Assembly: GCF_036084755.1 (NCBI RefSeq)
Contig: NZ_CP107968.1
Coordinates: 5,294,501 to 5,358,500, forward strand
DNA: 64,000 nucleotides
Reading direction: 5' to 3'
From: Streptomyces sp. NBC_00370
Lineage (GTDB): Bacteria; Actinomycetota; Actinomycetes; Streptomycetales; Streptomycetaceae
Within the stretch, counting starts at the first letter, position 1, and every line of letters begins with the position of its first letter. Made by a program: the position numbers and the translations under genes. The notes under the pieces were generated by a model. That model worked only from the letters and a program-made list of their open reading frames with translations, did not search any database and was not told the origin of the DNA. Of the stretch, positions 16,785-25,423 are shown one piece after another.

Positions 16785-17861
16785 TCAGGCCGGGCGGGTC
16801 GCGCCCGCGAAGGGCATCTGGTCGATCGGGGCCACCCGGACCGGGGTGCCGGGGCGCGGGGCGTGGATCATCTGGCCGTTGCCGATGTAGAGCCCGACAT
16901 GACTGACCCCGGAGTAGAAGAAGACCAGGTCACCGGGGGCCAGCTCGGAGCGGGACACCCGGCGGCCCGCGTTGATCTGGGTGTACGTCGTGCGCGGCAG
17001 CGAGACACCGGCGGCGCGCCAGGCCGCCTGGGTCAGCCCCGAGCAGTCGAAGGAATTGGGGCCCGTCGCGCCCCACACGTACGGCTTGCCGAGCGCCCCG
17101 TACGCGAAGGCGACGGCGGCGGCCGCGCGGGACGTCGGCGCCTGCGTCCGGGCCGGGGCCTGGGACGAGGAGCGGGACATCGAGCGGCTGGCGCGGGTCG
17201 TGAGGGTGGCCGGGGCGGCGGCGCCGGACGCCTGGGTGTACGCCGCCCGCTGCGGCTCGCTCAGCCGCGCCAGCAGTTGCCGCGCCTCGTCCAGCTTCGT
17301 CTGGATGGTGGTCTTCCGGTCCGCCAGTTCCTTCTGCCGGGCCTTCAGGTCCGCGAGGTCGCCGTCGGCCTGGTTCCGCAGCCGGCCGATCGCGGCGAGT
17401 TCCCCGCGGACCCTGCTGAGCGTGTTCGCCTGGCGCGAGCCCACGCGCTCGGCGAGTGACGCGCTGTCCAGGTAGTCGTCGGGCTTCGACGACAGCGCGA
17501 GCTGTACGGCGGGGTCGAGGCCGCCCGAGCGGTACTGCGCCGTCGCCATCGAACCCAGCGCGTTGCGCGAGGTGTTGAGCCGTTCCGTCCTGCGGGTCGC
17601 CTGGTCGCGCAGCGACGAGAGCGAGCGGCGGGCAGAGTCGGCCTTCACCTTCGCCCCGTTGTACTTCTCGGTGGCGGCCTCCGCCTCCTCGTACAGCTTG
17701 TCGACCTTGGCCTTGACCTGAGCCGGCGAGAGCTGTGGCTCCGCGTGCGCCGCTCCGCCCGAGGCCGTCGCCGTCGCCGCTCCCGCGAGGGCGAGGGTGG
17801 CGGCGGTACGGCGGGCCGGTCCTGTGAACGGGCGGTGCTTGCGTTTCCGGTGCGCTGCCAC
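16785..17861 (-). CDS. Secreted NlpC/P60 peptidoglycan endopeptidase
   Basis: A 358-residue secreted hydrolase that should cut stem peptides of peptidoglycan. After a signal peptide ending near AAHA comes a long coiled coil (about residues 40-200, rich in Lys/Glu/Arg/Ala), a Ser/Ala/Thr linker, and an NlpC/P60 domain. The catalytic Cys is in FDCSGLTQ, the His in SHVGLYIGNG, and the third polar residue in MIHAPRPG. GTG 17861 (MAAHRKRKH, typical of Streptomyces homologues) is preferred over GTG 17873, which lies too close to AAGGAA. A close paralogue lies 263 bp upstream in the same direction. Confidence 0.9.
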   Translation of the reverse strand: MAAHRKRKHRPFTGPARRTAATLALAGAATATASGGAAHAEPQLSPAQVKAKVDKLYEEAEAATEKYNGAKVKADSARRSLSSLRDQATRRTERLNTSRNALGSMATAQYRSGGLDPAVQLALSSKPDDYLDSASLAERVGSRQANTLSRVRGELAAIGRLRNQADGDLADLKARQKELADRKTTIQTKLDEARQLLARLSEPQRAAYTQASGAAAPATLTTRASRSMSRSSSQAPARTQAPTSRAAAAVAFAYGALGKPYVWGATGPNSFDCSGLTQAAWRAAGVSLPRTTYTQINAGRRVSRSELAPGDLVFFYSGVSHVGLYIGNGQMIHAPRPGTPVRVAPIDQMPFAGATRPA

Positions 17862-18124
17862 GGGGGCGTCCACTTCCTTACGTCATATGTCCGTTGCAAG
17901 GAGGACGCTAGGGCGCAAGGTCACGAAGAGGCATCGACAAGCCAGGTATTGGCGCGAGATGAAAGTACAAAGCTGTTTTCTGACCGGATGGCCGACGGCA
18001 AGATCATCGCTTCCGCTCCGGACCCGACCGATACGCCGAGAACGCGGCGCCGGAGCGCGAAGTGGTGATACAGACGGCGGTTGGTGGGTCAGGGCGGCCG
18101 GGGTGGTCAGGTGACCGGGATGGG

Positions 18125-19297
18125 TCAGGCGGGGCGCACGCTGCCGTAGATCGGCATGTAGTAGATCGACTCCTCGCGGACGTTCGCACCCGGCTTCGGC
18201 GCGTGGATCATCATGCCGTCGCCGATGTAGATGCCGACGTGGCTGATGTCGTCGTAGAAGAAGACCAGGTCGCCGGGGAGCAGATCGTCCGTCGCGACGC
18301 GCGTGCCCACGTTCACCTGGTCGTACGTCGTACGGGGCAGCTCGACGCCGGCCGCCCGCCAGGCGGCCTGGGTCAGCCCCGAGCAGTCGTACGAGCTGGG
18401 GCCCGTCGCGCCCCACACGTACGGCTTGCCGATCTGTGAGCGGGCGAAGGCGAGCACCTTGGCGGCCTTGGCGGCGTAACCGGTGGTGGCACCGCCGCTC
18501 GAACCGGCCGAGGAGCCGGTGGAGCCCGTGCCGGAGCCGGTGCCCGACCCGGTGGCGGCGGGCTTCTTCGCGGCCTTCGCCGCCTCCGCCCTCGCGCGCG
18601 CCTCCGCCTTCGCCTTGGCCTCGGCCTTGCGGCGCGCCTCGTCCTCCTTCTTGCGCTCCAGCGCGGCGAGCCGCTCCTTCTCCTCCTTGGTCAGCTTCGA
18701 CAGCAGCGTGCGTGCGGCGCCGAGCTTCTGCTGGACCTGCACCTTGCTGGTGCGCAGCGAGGTCTGCGACGCGGTCAGCGTCGCGAGCTGCTTCGTCGCC
18801 TCGGCGCGCTTCTCGGCCGCGGCTGTCTGCTGATCCTGGAAGTCGGAGACGGCCGCCTGCTGGCGGTCGGTCACCCGGGACATCAGCTGGCTCTGCTCGA
18901 AGAACTGCTGGGGGCTGTCGGAGAACATCAGCGCCGCCGTGCCCGAGACCGCGCCCTCGCGGTACTGGGCCGTCGCGAACATCCCCAGCGCGCGGCGGGC
19001 CTCGTTGACCTTGTCGGCGCGTGCGGCGACCTGGTCCAGCACCTGGTCGACGGTCTTGCGCTGCTTGTCCGTCGACTCCTTCGCCTTGTTGTACTGCTCG
19101 GTGGCCGAACCGGCCTGCCGGTAAAGGTCGTCGACCTTCTTCTGCACCTCTTCGACGGACGGCTTCGGGTCGCGTGGTGCCGCGTACGCGCTCTGCGAGG
19201 AGAGCAGGGTGACCGAGGCGATGGCCGCGGTGGTGAGCCCGACGGCGGGCGAACCCGCGCGAATTCCGGTGCGGCTGCGCGTTTTGCGATGCGACGA
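18125..19297 (-). CDS. Secreted NlpC/P60 peptidoglycan endopeptidase
   Basis: A paralogue of the preceding enzyme, 390 residues. It has a signal peptide with cleavage after SAYAA, a coiled coil, an added Lys/Arg/Glu/Ala helix (KKEDEARRKAEAKAKAEARA), a Gly/Ser/Thr linker and a C-terminal NlpC/P60 domain with YDCSGLTQ, SHVGIYIGDG and MIHAPKPG. The longer helix and linker could let the catalytic domain reach further into the wall. ATG 19309 abuts GGAAGGAG too closely, so TTG 19297 (SSHRKTRSR, 9 nt from the ribosome-binding site) is preferred. A TAGCGT -10-like element near 19400 may drive it. Confidence 0.87.
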   Translation of the reverse strand, partial: SSHRKTRSRTGIRAGSPAVGLTTAAIASVTLLSSQSAYAAPRDPKPSVEEVQKKVDDLYRQAGSATEQYNKAKESTDKQRKTVDQVLDQVAARADKVNEARRALGMFATAQYREGAVSGTAALMFSDSPQQFFEQSQLMSRVTDRQQAAVSDFQDQQTAAAEKRAEATKQLATLTASQTSLRTSKVQVQQKLGAARTLLSKLTKEEKERLAALERKKEDEARRKAEAKAKAEARARAEAAKAAKKPAATGSGTGSGTGSTGSSAGSSGGATTGYAAKAAKVLAFARSQIGKPYVWGATGPSSYDCSGLTQAAWRAAGVELPRTTYDQVNVGTRVATDDLLPGDLVFFYDDISHVGIYIGDGMMIHAPKPGANVREESIYYMPIYGSVRPA

Positions 19298-19531
19298 CAA
19301 GGCCGGCATCTCCTTCCGTGAACCGCCCGCCGGGGCATGAGCCGTCCGGCCGGCGTGGCTCGCCTCATGAGGGGACGGGCTGCCTGATCGAGCACGCTAG
19401 CCAACCGTGGACACTCTGTGAAGGTTGATGTGCGATATGCCCGATACATTTTCGTGACCTTTGACGTGAAGTGCGTCTCGTCACACTCCGTGGTTGAGTG
19501 AAGGCGGGCGTGGGGTGTCAGTGCGGGAGCC

Positions 19532-19537
19532 TAGACT
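19532..19537 (+). promoter_or_regulatory. Possible -10 element of pcrA
   Basis: TAGACT ends 9 nt before the pcrA ATG and fits the TANNNT actinomycete -10 consensus. No convincing -35 hexamer sits at the right distance, and transcription from here would give an almost leaderless message. Confidence 0.25.
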
Positions 19538-19546
19538 CTGGAGGCG

Positions 19547-22105
19547 ATGAGCAGCCTCTTTGACGACAGCTTCCTGGCGGACCTCCAGCCCTCCGGCGAC
19601 GAGCCTCCGCCGCCGCCCGAGGACACCGCGCCCGAGCAGGTGCCCGACGACCTATTCGAGGGGGCGTTCCACGTGCCCGCGGCCAGGGATGCGTACCACC
19701 GCGACGGCGCTCCGCGCACCGTCGTGGATCCCGCCGCGCTGCTCGACGGGCTCAACGAGGAGCAGCGCGCCGCCGTCGTGCACACCGGATCGCCGCTGCT
19801 CATCGTCGCGGGGGCCGGGTCCGGCAAGACCCGGGTGCTGACCCACCGGATCGCCCATCTGCTGGGTACCCGCAGTGTGCACCCCGGCGAGATACTGGCC
19901 ATCACCTTCACCAACAAGGCCGCCGGCGAGATGAAGGAGCGGGTCGAACAGCTCGTCGGACCGCGCGCCGCCGCCATGTGGGTGATGACGTTCCACAGCG
20001 CCTGCGTACGGATCCTGCGGCGCGAGTCGAAGAGGCTCGGCTTCACGTCCTCGTTCTCGATCTACGACGCGGCGGACTCCAAGCGGCTGATGGCCCTGGT
20101 CTGCCGCGATCTGGACCTGGACCCCAAGCGGCACCCGCCGAAGTCGTTCAGCGCCAAGGTCTCGAACCTGAAGAACGAGCTGATCGACGAGGAGACGTTC
20201 GCAGGACAGGCCACGGACGGCTTCGAGAAGACGCTCGCCGAGGCGTACCGGATGTACCAGTCCCGGCTGCGCGAGGCCAACGCCCTCGACTTCGACGACA
20301 TCATCATGACCGCCGTCCATCTCCTCCAGGCGTTCCCGGACGTCGCCGAGCACTACCGGCGCCGCTTCCGGCACGTCCTCGTCGACGAGTACCAGGACAC
20401 CAACCACGCCCAGTACACCCTCGTCAGGGAGCTGGTCGGCCCGTCGGGCGAGGGGCACGACCCGGGGGAGCTGTGCGTCGTCGGTGACGCGGACCAGTCG
20501 ATCTACGCGTTCCGGGGCGCCACGATCCGTAACATCCTCCAGTTCGAGGAGGACTACCCCGACGCGACGACGATCCTGCTGGAGCAGAACTACCGCTCCA
20601 CCCAGACCATCCTCAGCGCGGCCAACGCCGTCATCGAGCGCAACGAGAGCCGCCGCCCGAAGAACCTGTGGACCAACGCGGGCGCCGGCGCCCAGATCAC
20701 CGGCTATGTCGCCGACACCGAGCACGACGAGGCGCAGTTCGTCGCCGAGGAGATCGACCGGCTGACCGACGCGGGCGACGTCAAGGCGGGCGATGTCGCG
20801 ATCTTCTACCGGACGAACGCGCAGTCGCGTGTCTTCGAGGAGATCTTCATCAGGGTCGGCCTGCCCTACAAGGTCGTCGGCGGTGTGCGGTTCTACGAGC
20901 GCAAGGAGGTCCGCGACGTGCTGGCCTATCTGCGCGTCCTGGCCAACCCGGAGGACAGCGTCCCGCTGCGCCGCATCCTGAACGTGCCCAAGCGCGGCAT
21001 CGGCGACCGCGCCGAGGCGATGATCGACGGGCTCGCGCAGCGCGAGAAGATCACCTTCCCGCAGGCGCTGCGCCGGGTGGACGAGGCGTACGGGATGGCG
21101 GCGCGCTCGGCCAACGCCGTCAAGCGGTTCAACACGCTGATGGAGGAGCTGCGCACGGTCGTCGAGTCGGGCGCGGGGCCCGCGACGGTCCTGGAGGCCG
21201 TGCTCGAACGGACCGGCTATCTCGCCGAGTTGCAGGCGTCGACCGACCCGCAGGACGAGACCCGGATCGAGAACTTGCAGGAACTGGCCGCCGTGGCGCT
21301 GGAGTTCGAGCAGGCCAGACAGCAGGCGGCGGGTGACGACGGAGCGGCGGCCGGCCCGGACACTCCGGCGGCGGACCCGGCTGCTCCCGCGGCGGACCCG
21401 GCTGCTCCCGTTGCGGACCCGGCCGCTCCGGCCCCGGTTCCCGCCACCCCCGGCACGCTCGCCGAGTTCCTCGAACAGGTCGCGCTCGTCGCCGACTCGG
21501 ACCAGATCCCCGACGAGGACGAGGACGGCTCAGGGGTCATCACGCTGATGACGCTGCACACCGCCAAGGGCCTCGAATTCCCCGTCGTGTTCCTGACCGG
21601 CATGGAGGACGGCGTCTTCCCGCACATGCGCGCCCTCGGCCAGGTGAAGGAGCTGGAGGAGGAGCGCCGTCTCGCGTACGTCGGCATCACCCGCGCCCGC
21701 GAGCGGCTGTATCTGACCCGCTCGGCGATGCGCAGTGCCTGGGGGCAGCCGGCGTACAACCCGCCGTCGCGGTTCCTTGAGGAGATTCCGGGCGCGCATC
21801 TGGACTGGAAGCGCACCGGCGCGCAGATCCCGGCGGGCCCCACCTCGGGGATCACGTCGTCGCTGTCGTCCACCTCGGCGCGGTCCCGCTCGGGCGGCGG
21901 CCCGTCCGGCTTCGCGACTCGGCGCGCGACCGACAAGCCGGTGATCCAGCTGGCGGTGGGCGACCGGGTGACACACGACCAGTTCGGTCTCGGTACGGTC
22001 GTGACGGTCACGGGTCAGGGCGCGGACGCGCAGGCGACGATCGACTTCGGGGACACGAAGCCGAAGCGGCTGCTGCTGCGGTACGCACCGGTCCAGAAGC
22101 TGTGA
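19547..22105 (+). CDS. pcrA: ATP-dependent DNA helicase PcrA/UvrD
   Basis: An SF1A 3'-5' DNA helicase of 852 residues, used in repair and in clearing replication and transcription conflicts. Seen in order: an acidic leader, Walker A GAGSGKTRVLTHR near residue 87, DEYQDTNHAQ (motif II), GDADQSIYAFRGA (motif III), TAKGLEFPVVFLTG (motif V), VGITRARERLYL (motif VI) and a tail domain ending DFGDTKPKRLLLRYAP. Between motifs IV and V an Ala-Asp-Pro-rich linker of about 35 residues, made of near-repeats, interrupts the 2B/2A region. ATG 19547 follows GGAGG. It is divergent from the NlpC/P60 gene. Confidence 0.95.
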   Translation: MSSLFDDSFLADLQPSGDEPPPPPEDTAPEQVPDDLFEGAFHVPAARDAYHRDGAPRTVVDPAALLDGLNEEQRAAVVHTGSPLLIVAGAGSGKTRVLTHRIAHLLGTRSVHPGEILAITFTNKAAGEMKERVEQLVGPRAAAMWVMTFHSACVRILRRESKRLGFTSSFSIYDAADSKRLMALVCRDLDLDPKRHPPKSFSAKVSNLKNELIDEETFAGQATDGFEKTLAEAYRMYQSRLREANALDFDDIIMTAVHLLQAFPDVAEHYRRRFRHVLVDEYQDTNHAQYTLVRELVGPSGEGHDPGELCVVGDADQSIYAFRGATIRNILQFEEDYPDATTILLEQNYRSTQTILSAANAVIERNESRRPKNLWTNAGAGAQITGYVADTEHDEAQFVAEEIDRLTDAGDVKAGDVAIFYRTNAQSRVFEEIFIRVGLPYKVVGGVRFYERKEVRDVLAYLRVLANPEDSVPLRRILNVPKRGIGDRAEAMIDGLAQREKITFPQALRRVDEAYGMAARSANAVKRFNTLMEELRTVVESGAGPATVLEAVLERTGYLAELQASTDPQDETRIENLQELAAVALEFEQARQQAAGDDGAAAGPDTPAADPAAPAADPAAPVADPAAPAPVPATPGTLAEFLEQVALVADSDQIPDEDEDGSGVITLMTLHTAKGLEFPVVFLTGMEDGVFPHMRALGQVKELEEERRLAYVGITRARERLYLTRSAMRSAWGQPAYNPPSRFLEEIPGAHLDWKRTGAQIPAGPTSGITSSLSSTSARSRSGGGPSGFATRRATDKPVIQLAVGDRVTHDQFGLGTVVTVTGQGADAQATIDFGDTKPKRLLLRYAPVQKL
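21361..21432 (+). repeat. Ala-Asp-Pro repeat in PcrA linker
   Basis: GC-rich near-repeats of an 18-24-bp unit encode ADPAAPA-type repeats within the PcrA linker. They keep the frame and look like an expandable spacer. Confidence 0.7.
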
Positions 22106-22141
22106 GCGGCGGCCTGGAGCTGTAGAAGCTCCGGGGCGCTC

Positions 22142-23704
22142 CTACTCGGGGTTGATCCCGTGGCTGCGCAGCCACGGGATCGGGTCGATCGCCGCGCCGC
22201 CGCCCGGCCGCACCTCGAAGTGCATGTGCGGGCCGGTGGAGTTGCCGGAGTTGCCGGAGTACGCGATGACGTCACCGGCCTTGACCGAACCCGAGCGGAT
22301 CTTGGTGCTGCTCAGATGGCAGTACCAGGTCTCCGTGCCGTCCGGCGAGGTCACGATGGCCATGTTGCCGTAGGCGCTGTTGTACTGCGTGCGCACGGTG
22401 CCGTCGGTCGCCGCCATCACCGTCGTGCCGTACGAGACGGGGAAGTCGATGCCGGTGTGCACGGACATCCAGTTGACGCCGGCCTGGCCGAAGTAGGCGC
22501 TGAGCCCGTGCTGTTCGACGGGGAGGACGTACTTGGGCCGCAGCGCCTCCTTGCGCGCCGCCTCCTCCTCACGTTTCTTCTTCTCCGCCTCCTGCCGCTC
22601 CTTCAGGTCGATGCGCTCCTGGGTGCGGCTGGCGCGGTCCCCGAAGTCCCGGGCGTCGGCGCTGAGCGCGGCGAGCTGGGTGTCGACCTTGTTGTTGGCG
22701 GCGACGGGGTGCACCGAGGCGGGGTCGGCCGCGGCCTGTGAGGTCCGGTCGTCCTGGGTCTCTTCGCCGCCGCTGATCCCGCCGACGGAGGCGGCCGCGA
22801 TACCGGCGACGCCCATCACGCAGGCGGAGGGGACGGCGATGGTGAGGAGCGCGGAGCGCTTGCTGGGCGTACGGCGCCGGCCACGGCTGCCGCCGCCCGA
22901 GCCGACCCGGCGGACCGGGATCTCGGGGCGCGGCGCGAGGTCGAGGTCCGGCTCGTCGCCGGGGTCGAAACCGTGCTCCGGCTCGGGCTCGTACGCTTCG
23001 GATCCGTGCGCCGCGGGCTCGTGTGCGGCGGGTTGGTACGGGTCGGGCTCGTGCGCCACGGGCTCGTACGGGTCGGCGGCGTACTGCTCCGGTTCGTAGT
23101 GTTCCGGTTCGTACTGCTCCGCCGGCTGCGGCTGTTCCGTGTGCGGCTGTTCCTGGTGGTGCTGTTCCTGGTGGTGCTCGGGCGCCCGCTCGTGCTCGTA
23201 CGGCTCGGCCGCGTACTGCTCCGTCAGCTGCGTCGCGTTCCACGCGGTGGCGTCGTAGGCGCCGGTGTCGAAGGTGGGAGTGCCCCACTGCCCTGTCGTG
23301 TCGTAGCCGTACGGCGCGGTCTGCGCCTGCGTCTGCTGTACGGGAGCCTGCTGGACGGGCGTCTGCTGTACCTGCGTCGCGCCGTCCGGCTGGTTCCAGG
23401 CGCTCGCGTCCCACTGGCCGCTGGTGTCGTACTGCGGCTGCGCGTAGCCCGTGGCGTAGGCGGTGGTGGCGTACGCGTCGTAGCCCGCCGTCTGCTGCGC
23501 CCCGGTGTTCCACTGCGTGCTGTCGTACTGGCCGGTTCCGTACTGGTCGGTGCCGTACTGATCGGTTCCGTACTGGCCGGTGTCGTAGGCGATGCCGGTC
23601 TCGTAGCCACCGGGCAGGGAGCCGAAGAGCGGGTCGGTGTCGAAACTGCCAGTGGTGTCGCCGCCGTATGGGGCGTACCCGGCGTGGGTGTGCTGGTCGG
23701 TCAC
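22142..23704 (-). CDS. M23-family peptidase, membrane-anchored, with low-complexity N-terminus
   Basis: A 520-residue protein. The first 280 residues are low-complexity, rich in Gln, Tyr, Glu, His and Pro with QYGTDQYG-type repeats, predicted cytoplasmic. A membrane segment (LLTIAVPSACVMGVAGIAAA) follows, then a coiled coil (ERIDLKERQEAEKKKREEEA) and a LytM/M23 domain with HTGIDFPV (His, Asp ligands), GTETWYCHL and GPHMHFEVRPGG (HxH). Ligands look intact, so peptidoglycan endopeptidase activity is likely. GTG 23704 is preceded only by a weak GAGAGAAG site. The long cytoplasmic disordered region is unusual for the family. Confidence 0.86.
   Translation of the reverse strand: MTDQHTHAGYAPYGGDTTGSFDTDPLFGSLPGGYETGIAYDTGQYGTDQYGTDQYGTGQYDSTQWNTGAQQTAGYDAYATTAYATGYAQPQYDTSGQWDASAWNQPDGATQVQQTPVQQAPVQQTQAQTAPYGYDTTGQWGTPTFDTGAYDATAWNATQLTEQYAAEPYEHERAPEHHQEQHHQEQPHTEQPQPAEQYEPEHYEPEQYAADPYEPVAHEPDPYQPAAHEPAAHGSEAYEPEPEHGFDPGDEPDLDLAPRPEIPVRRVGSGGGSRGRRRTPSKRSALLTIAVPSACVMGVAGIAAASVGGISGGEETQDDRTSQAAADPASVHPVAANNKVDTQLAALSADARDFGDRASRTQERIDLKERQEAEKKKREEEAARKEALRPKYVLPVEQHGLSAYFGQAGVNWMSVHTGIDFPVSYGTTVMAATDGTVRTQYNSAYGNMAIVTSPDGTETWYCHLSSTKIRSGSVKAGDVIAYSGNSGNSTGPHMHFEVRPGGGAAIDPIPWLRSHGINPE
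22154..22181. terminator. 28-bp perfect palindrome at convergent 3' ends
   Basis: A perfect 28-bp palindrome centred on CTGCGCAG covers codons near the 3' end of the M23 gene (the PIPWLRSHG stretch), 48 bp past the pcrA stop codon. It could end transcription from both sides, while being constrained to code on the minus strand. Confidence 0.5.
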
Positions 23705-23937
23705 CAACTTCTCTCTCGCCTCGGCAGCAGAACCAGGGCCTCTCGGAAGCCGTCCTTGGAGGGAGGGCCCCGGGAGGGGAAAGCAGTGGCCGCGACTGTA
23801 CCCGGCGGTATACGACGGCGACAATCTTCGGCGGGTTCTGGGCCCTGCGGAAAGGGGCATTCGGCCGTCTTTCGGGGGACTGCGGGCACAGCTTTGGCCC
23901 TATGTTCGAAACGTGTTCGAGTGTATTGACGTCTCGC

Positions 23938-24741
23938 TCAGGCCACGGAGACCGCTCCGTCGACCCCGGCGGCGCTCCGCTCGGACCCGAGGACGCGTCG
24001 GATTCCGGCCGCGACCGCCGGATGGACGGGCAGGGCGAGATGGCCCACGCCGGTCACCCGCACGTTCTCGGTGTCGAGGTCCGGGTGGTCGATCCTGGCC
24101 GTCCCCACGGGGGTCATCAGCGGGTCCAGATCGCTCCAGAAGCTCACGAACCGGGTGCGGCAGCCGGGCGCGGGGAGCCGTAGCTCCTTCATGACGGCCG
24201 AGCCGGGCCGCATCTGCCGCACGATGGGGTGCGCGCTGGCGATCGGGACGACGGACGTGCCCTCGTGCGGCGTGCCCAGCGTGACCAGGGTCCTGATCCG
24301 CGCGTCGCCGTCCAGCCGCTGGACGTAGTAGCGGGCGATCAGGCCGCCCAGGCTGTGCCCGATGACATCGACCCGCCGGTGCCCCGTACGGGCGCAGATC
24401 TCCTCGATGCGCTCGCCGAGGGTGGCGGCCGCGGTCGGGATGTCGCAGGTCAGCGGGGAGTAATTGATGAATTCCAGATGCCGCCAGCCGTGCCGGGACA
24501 GGGAGCGCCGCAGCAGGACGAAGACGGAGCGGTTGTCCACGAACCCGTGCACCATCAGGACCGGCGGGTGCGCGCGGCCCTCCGTGGGGAGTTTCGTCGT
24601 GTCGGCCGGCAGATCGGCGTCCCGGCGCTCCTGGGTGAAGCCGGTCGGGTAGAGGAGCAGATGACCCGTGAGAATCGCCAGGTCCAGGGCGGTGGCCTGC
24701 AGCCACATCAGCGGTGGCCATTGGAAGGGCGGAATCCTCAT
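23938..24741 (-). CDS. Alpha/beta-hydrolase, lipase-like
   Basis: A 267-residue alpha/beta hydrolase of the triacylglycerol-lipase type. It has the oxyanion HGF in VLMVHGFVDNR, the nucleophile elbow GHSLGG near residue 125, an acidic residue near FWSDLDPLM and the catalytic His in GVGHLALP. An N-terminal hydrophobic stretch (ALDLAILTGHLLLYP) could be a membrane anchor rather than a cleaved signal, as it lacks a clear cleavage site. ATG 24741 follows CGGAGG with 5-nt spacing. It is divergent from icmB. Substrate unknown; a lipid or ester is likely. Confidence 0.82.
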   Translation of the reverse strand: MRIPPFQWPPLMWLQATALDLAILTGHLLLYPTGFTQERRDADLPADTTKLPTEGRAHPPVLMVHGFVDNRSVFVLLRRSLSRHGWRHLEFINYSPLTCDIPTAAATLGERIEEICARTGHRRVDVIGHSLGGLIARYYVQRLDGDARIRTLVTLGTPHEGTSVVPIASAHPIVRQMRPGSAVMKELRLPAPGCRTRFVSFWSDLDPLMTPVGTARIDHPDLDTENVRVTGVGHLALPVHPAVAAGIRRVLGSERSAAGVDGAVSVA

Positions 24742-24938
24742 GGTCACCTCCGAACGGCGCTGCCGAGTCGTGCGCTAACGCCATAAAGCGAACATGTCCT
24801 CTATGTGATTTCCCCCTCCCGGCCTCCGCGAAACAGCAGGTTGCGGGATGCTGTGGATAACGTTCGTTCACATCTTCGTACCGTCACCGGTTCGAAGACC
24901 CGTGCCAGTGACAGCGCAGTCGGTATGTGGAGGCAGTG

Positions 24939-25352
24939 ATGGGTGTGTCCGGTCCGATCCGAGTGGTGGTGGCCAAGCCCGGTCTCGACGGCCACGATCG
25001 TGGGGCCAAGGTGATCGCGCGTGCGCTGCGGGACGCCGGGATGGAGGTCATCTACACGGGTCTCCACCAGACGCCCGAGCAGATCGTGGACACCGCGATC
25101 CAGGAGGACGCCGACGCGATCGGTCTGTCCATCCTGTCCGGTGCGCACAACACGCTCTTCTCGAAGGTCATCGAGCTGCTGAAGGAGCGGGAGGCCGAGG
25201 ACATCAAGGTCTTCGGCGGCGGCATCATCCCCGAGGCGGACATCCCGCCGCTGAAGGAGCTGGGCGTGGCGGAGATCTTCACGCCGGGGGCGACGACGAC
25301 GTCGATCGTCGACTGGGTCAACGCGAACGTCCGCCAGCCGGCCGGCGCGTAA
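24939..25352 (+). CDS. icmB: Cobalamin-binding mutase small subunit (IcmB type)
   Basis: A 137-residue stand-alone B12-binding subunit. It has the base-off motif DxHxxG in GLDGHDRGAKVIA, SILSGAH, and the glycine-rich GGGIIP. Stand-alone subunits of this size in Streptomyces pair with a separate large subunit, most often as isobutyryl-CoA mutase (IcmA), interconverting isobutyryl-CoA and n-butyryl-CoA. No large subunit gene is in the window, so the partner is elsewhere. ATG 24939 (or GTG 24936) follows GGAGG; the extra in-frame GTG at 24927 precedes the ribosome-binding site. Methylmalonyl-type mutase is the alternative assignment. Confidence 0.85.
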   Translation: MGVSGPIRVVVAKPGLDGHDRGAKVIARALRDAGMEVIYTGLHQTPEQIVDTAIQEDADAIGLSILSGAHNTLFSKVIELLKEREAEDIKVFGGGIIPEADIPPLKELGVAEIFTPGATTTSIVDWVNANVRQPAGA

Positions 25353-25364
25353 ACCCGGCCAGGG

Positions 25365-25408
25365 GGACGTACGGGTCTCCGCCGCCGACAGCGGAGACCC
25401 GTACGTCC
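25365..25408. terminator. Bidirectional terminator
   Basis: A perfect 18-bp stem with an 8-nt loop lies between the convergent icmB and M15-like genes, starting 13 bp after the icmB stop. It probably ends both transcription units and marks one edge of the accessory cassette. Confidence 0.8.
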
Positions 25409-25423
25409 GTCCCGTCGCTCGGG

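Noticed and set aside
17862..19546. c-di-AMP (ydaO) riboswitch upstream of the NlpC/P60 genes
   Set aside because: Known for similar Streptomyces genes, but the conserved aptamer elements were not seen in either upstream region by eye.
24927..24938. GTG 24927 as icmB start
   Set aside because: The GGAGG ribosome-binding site lies just after it and fits ATG 24939 instead.
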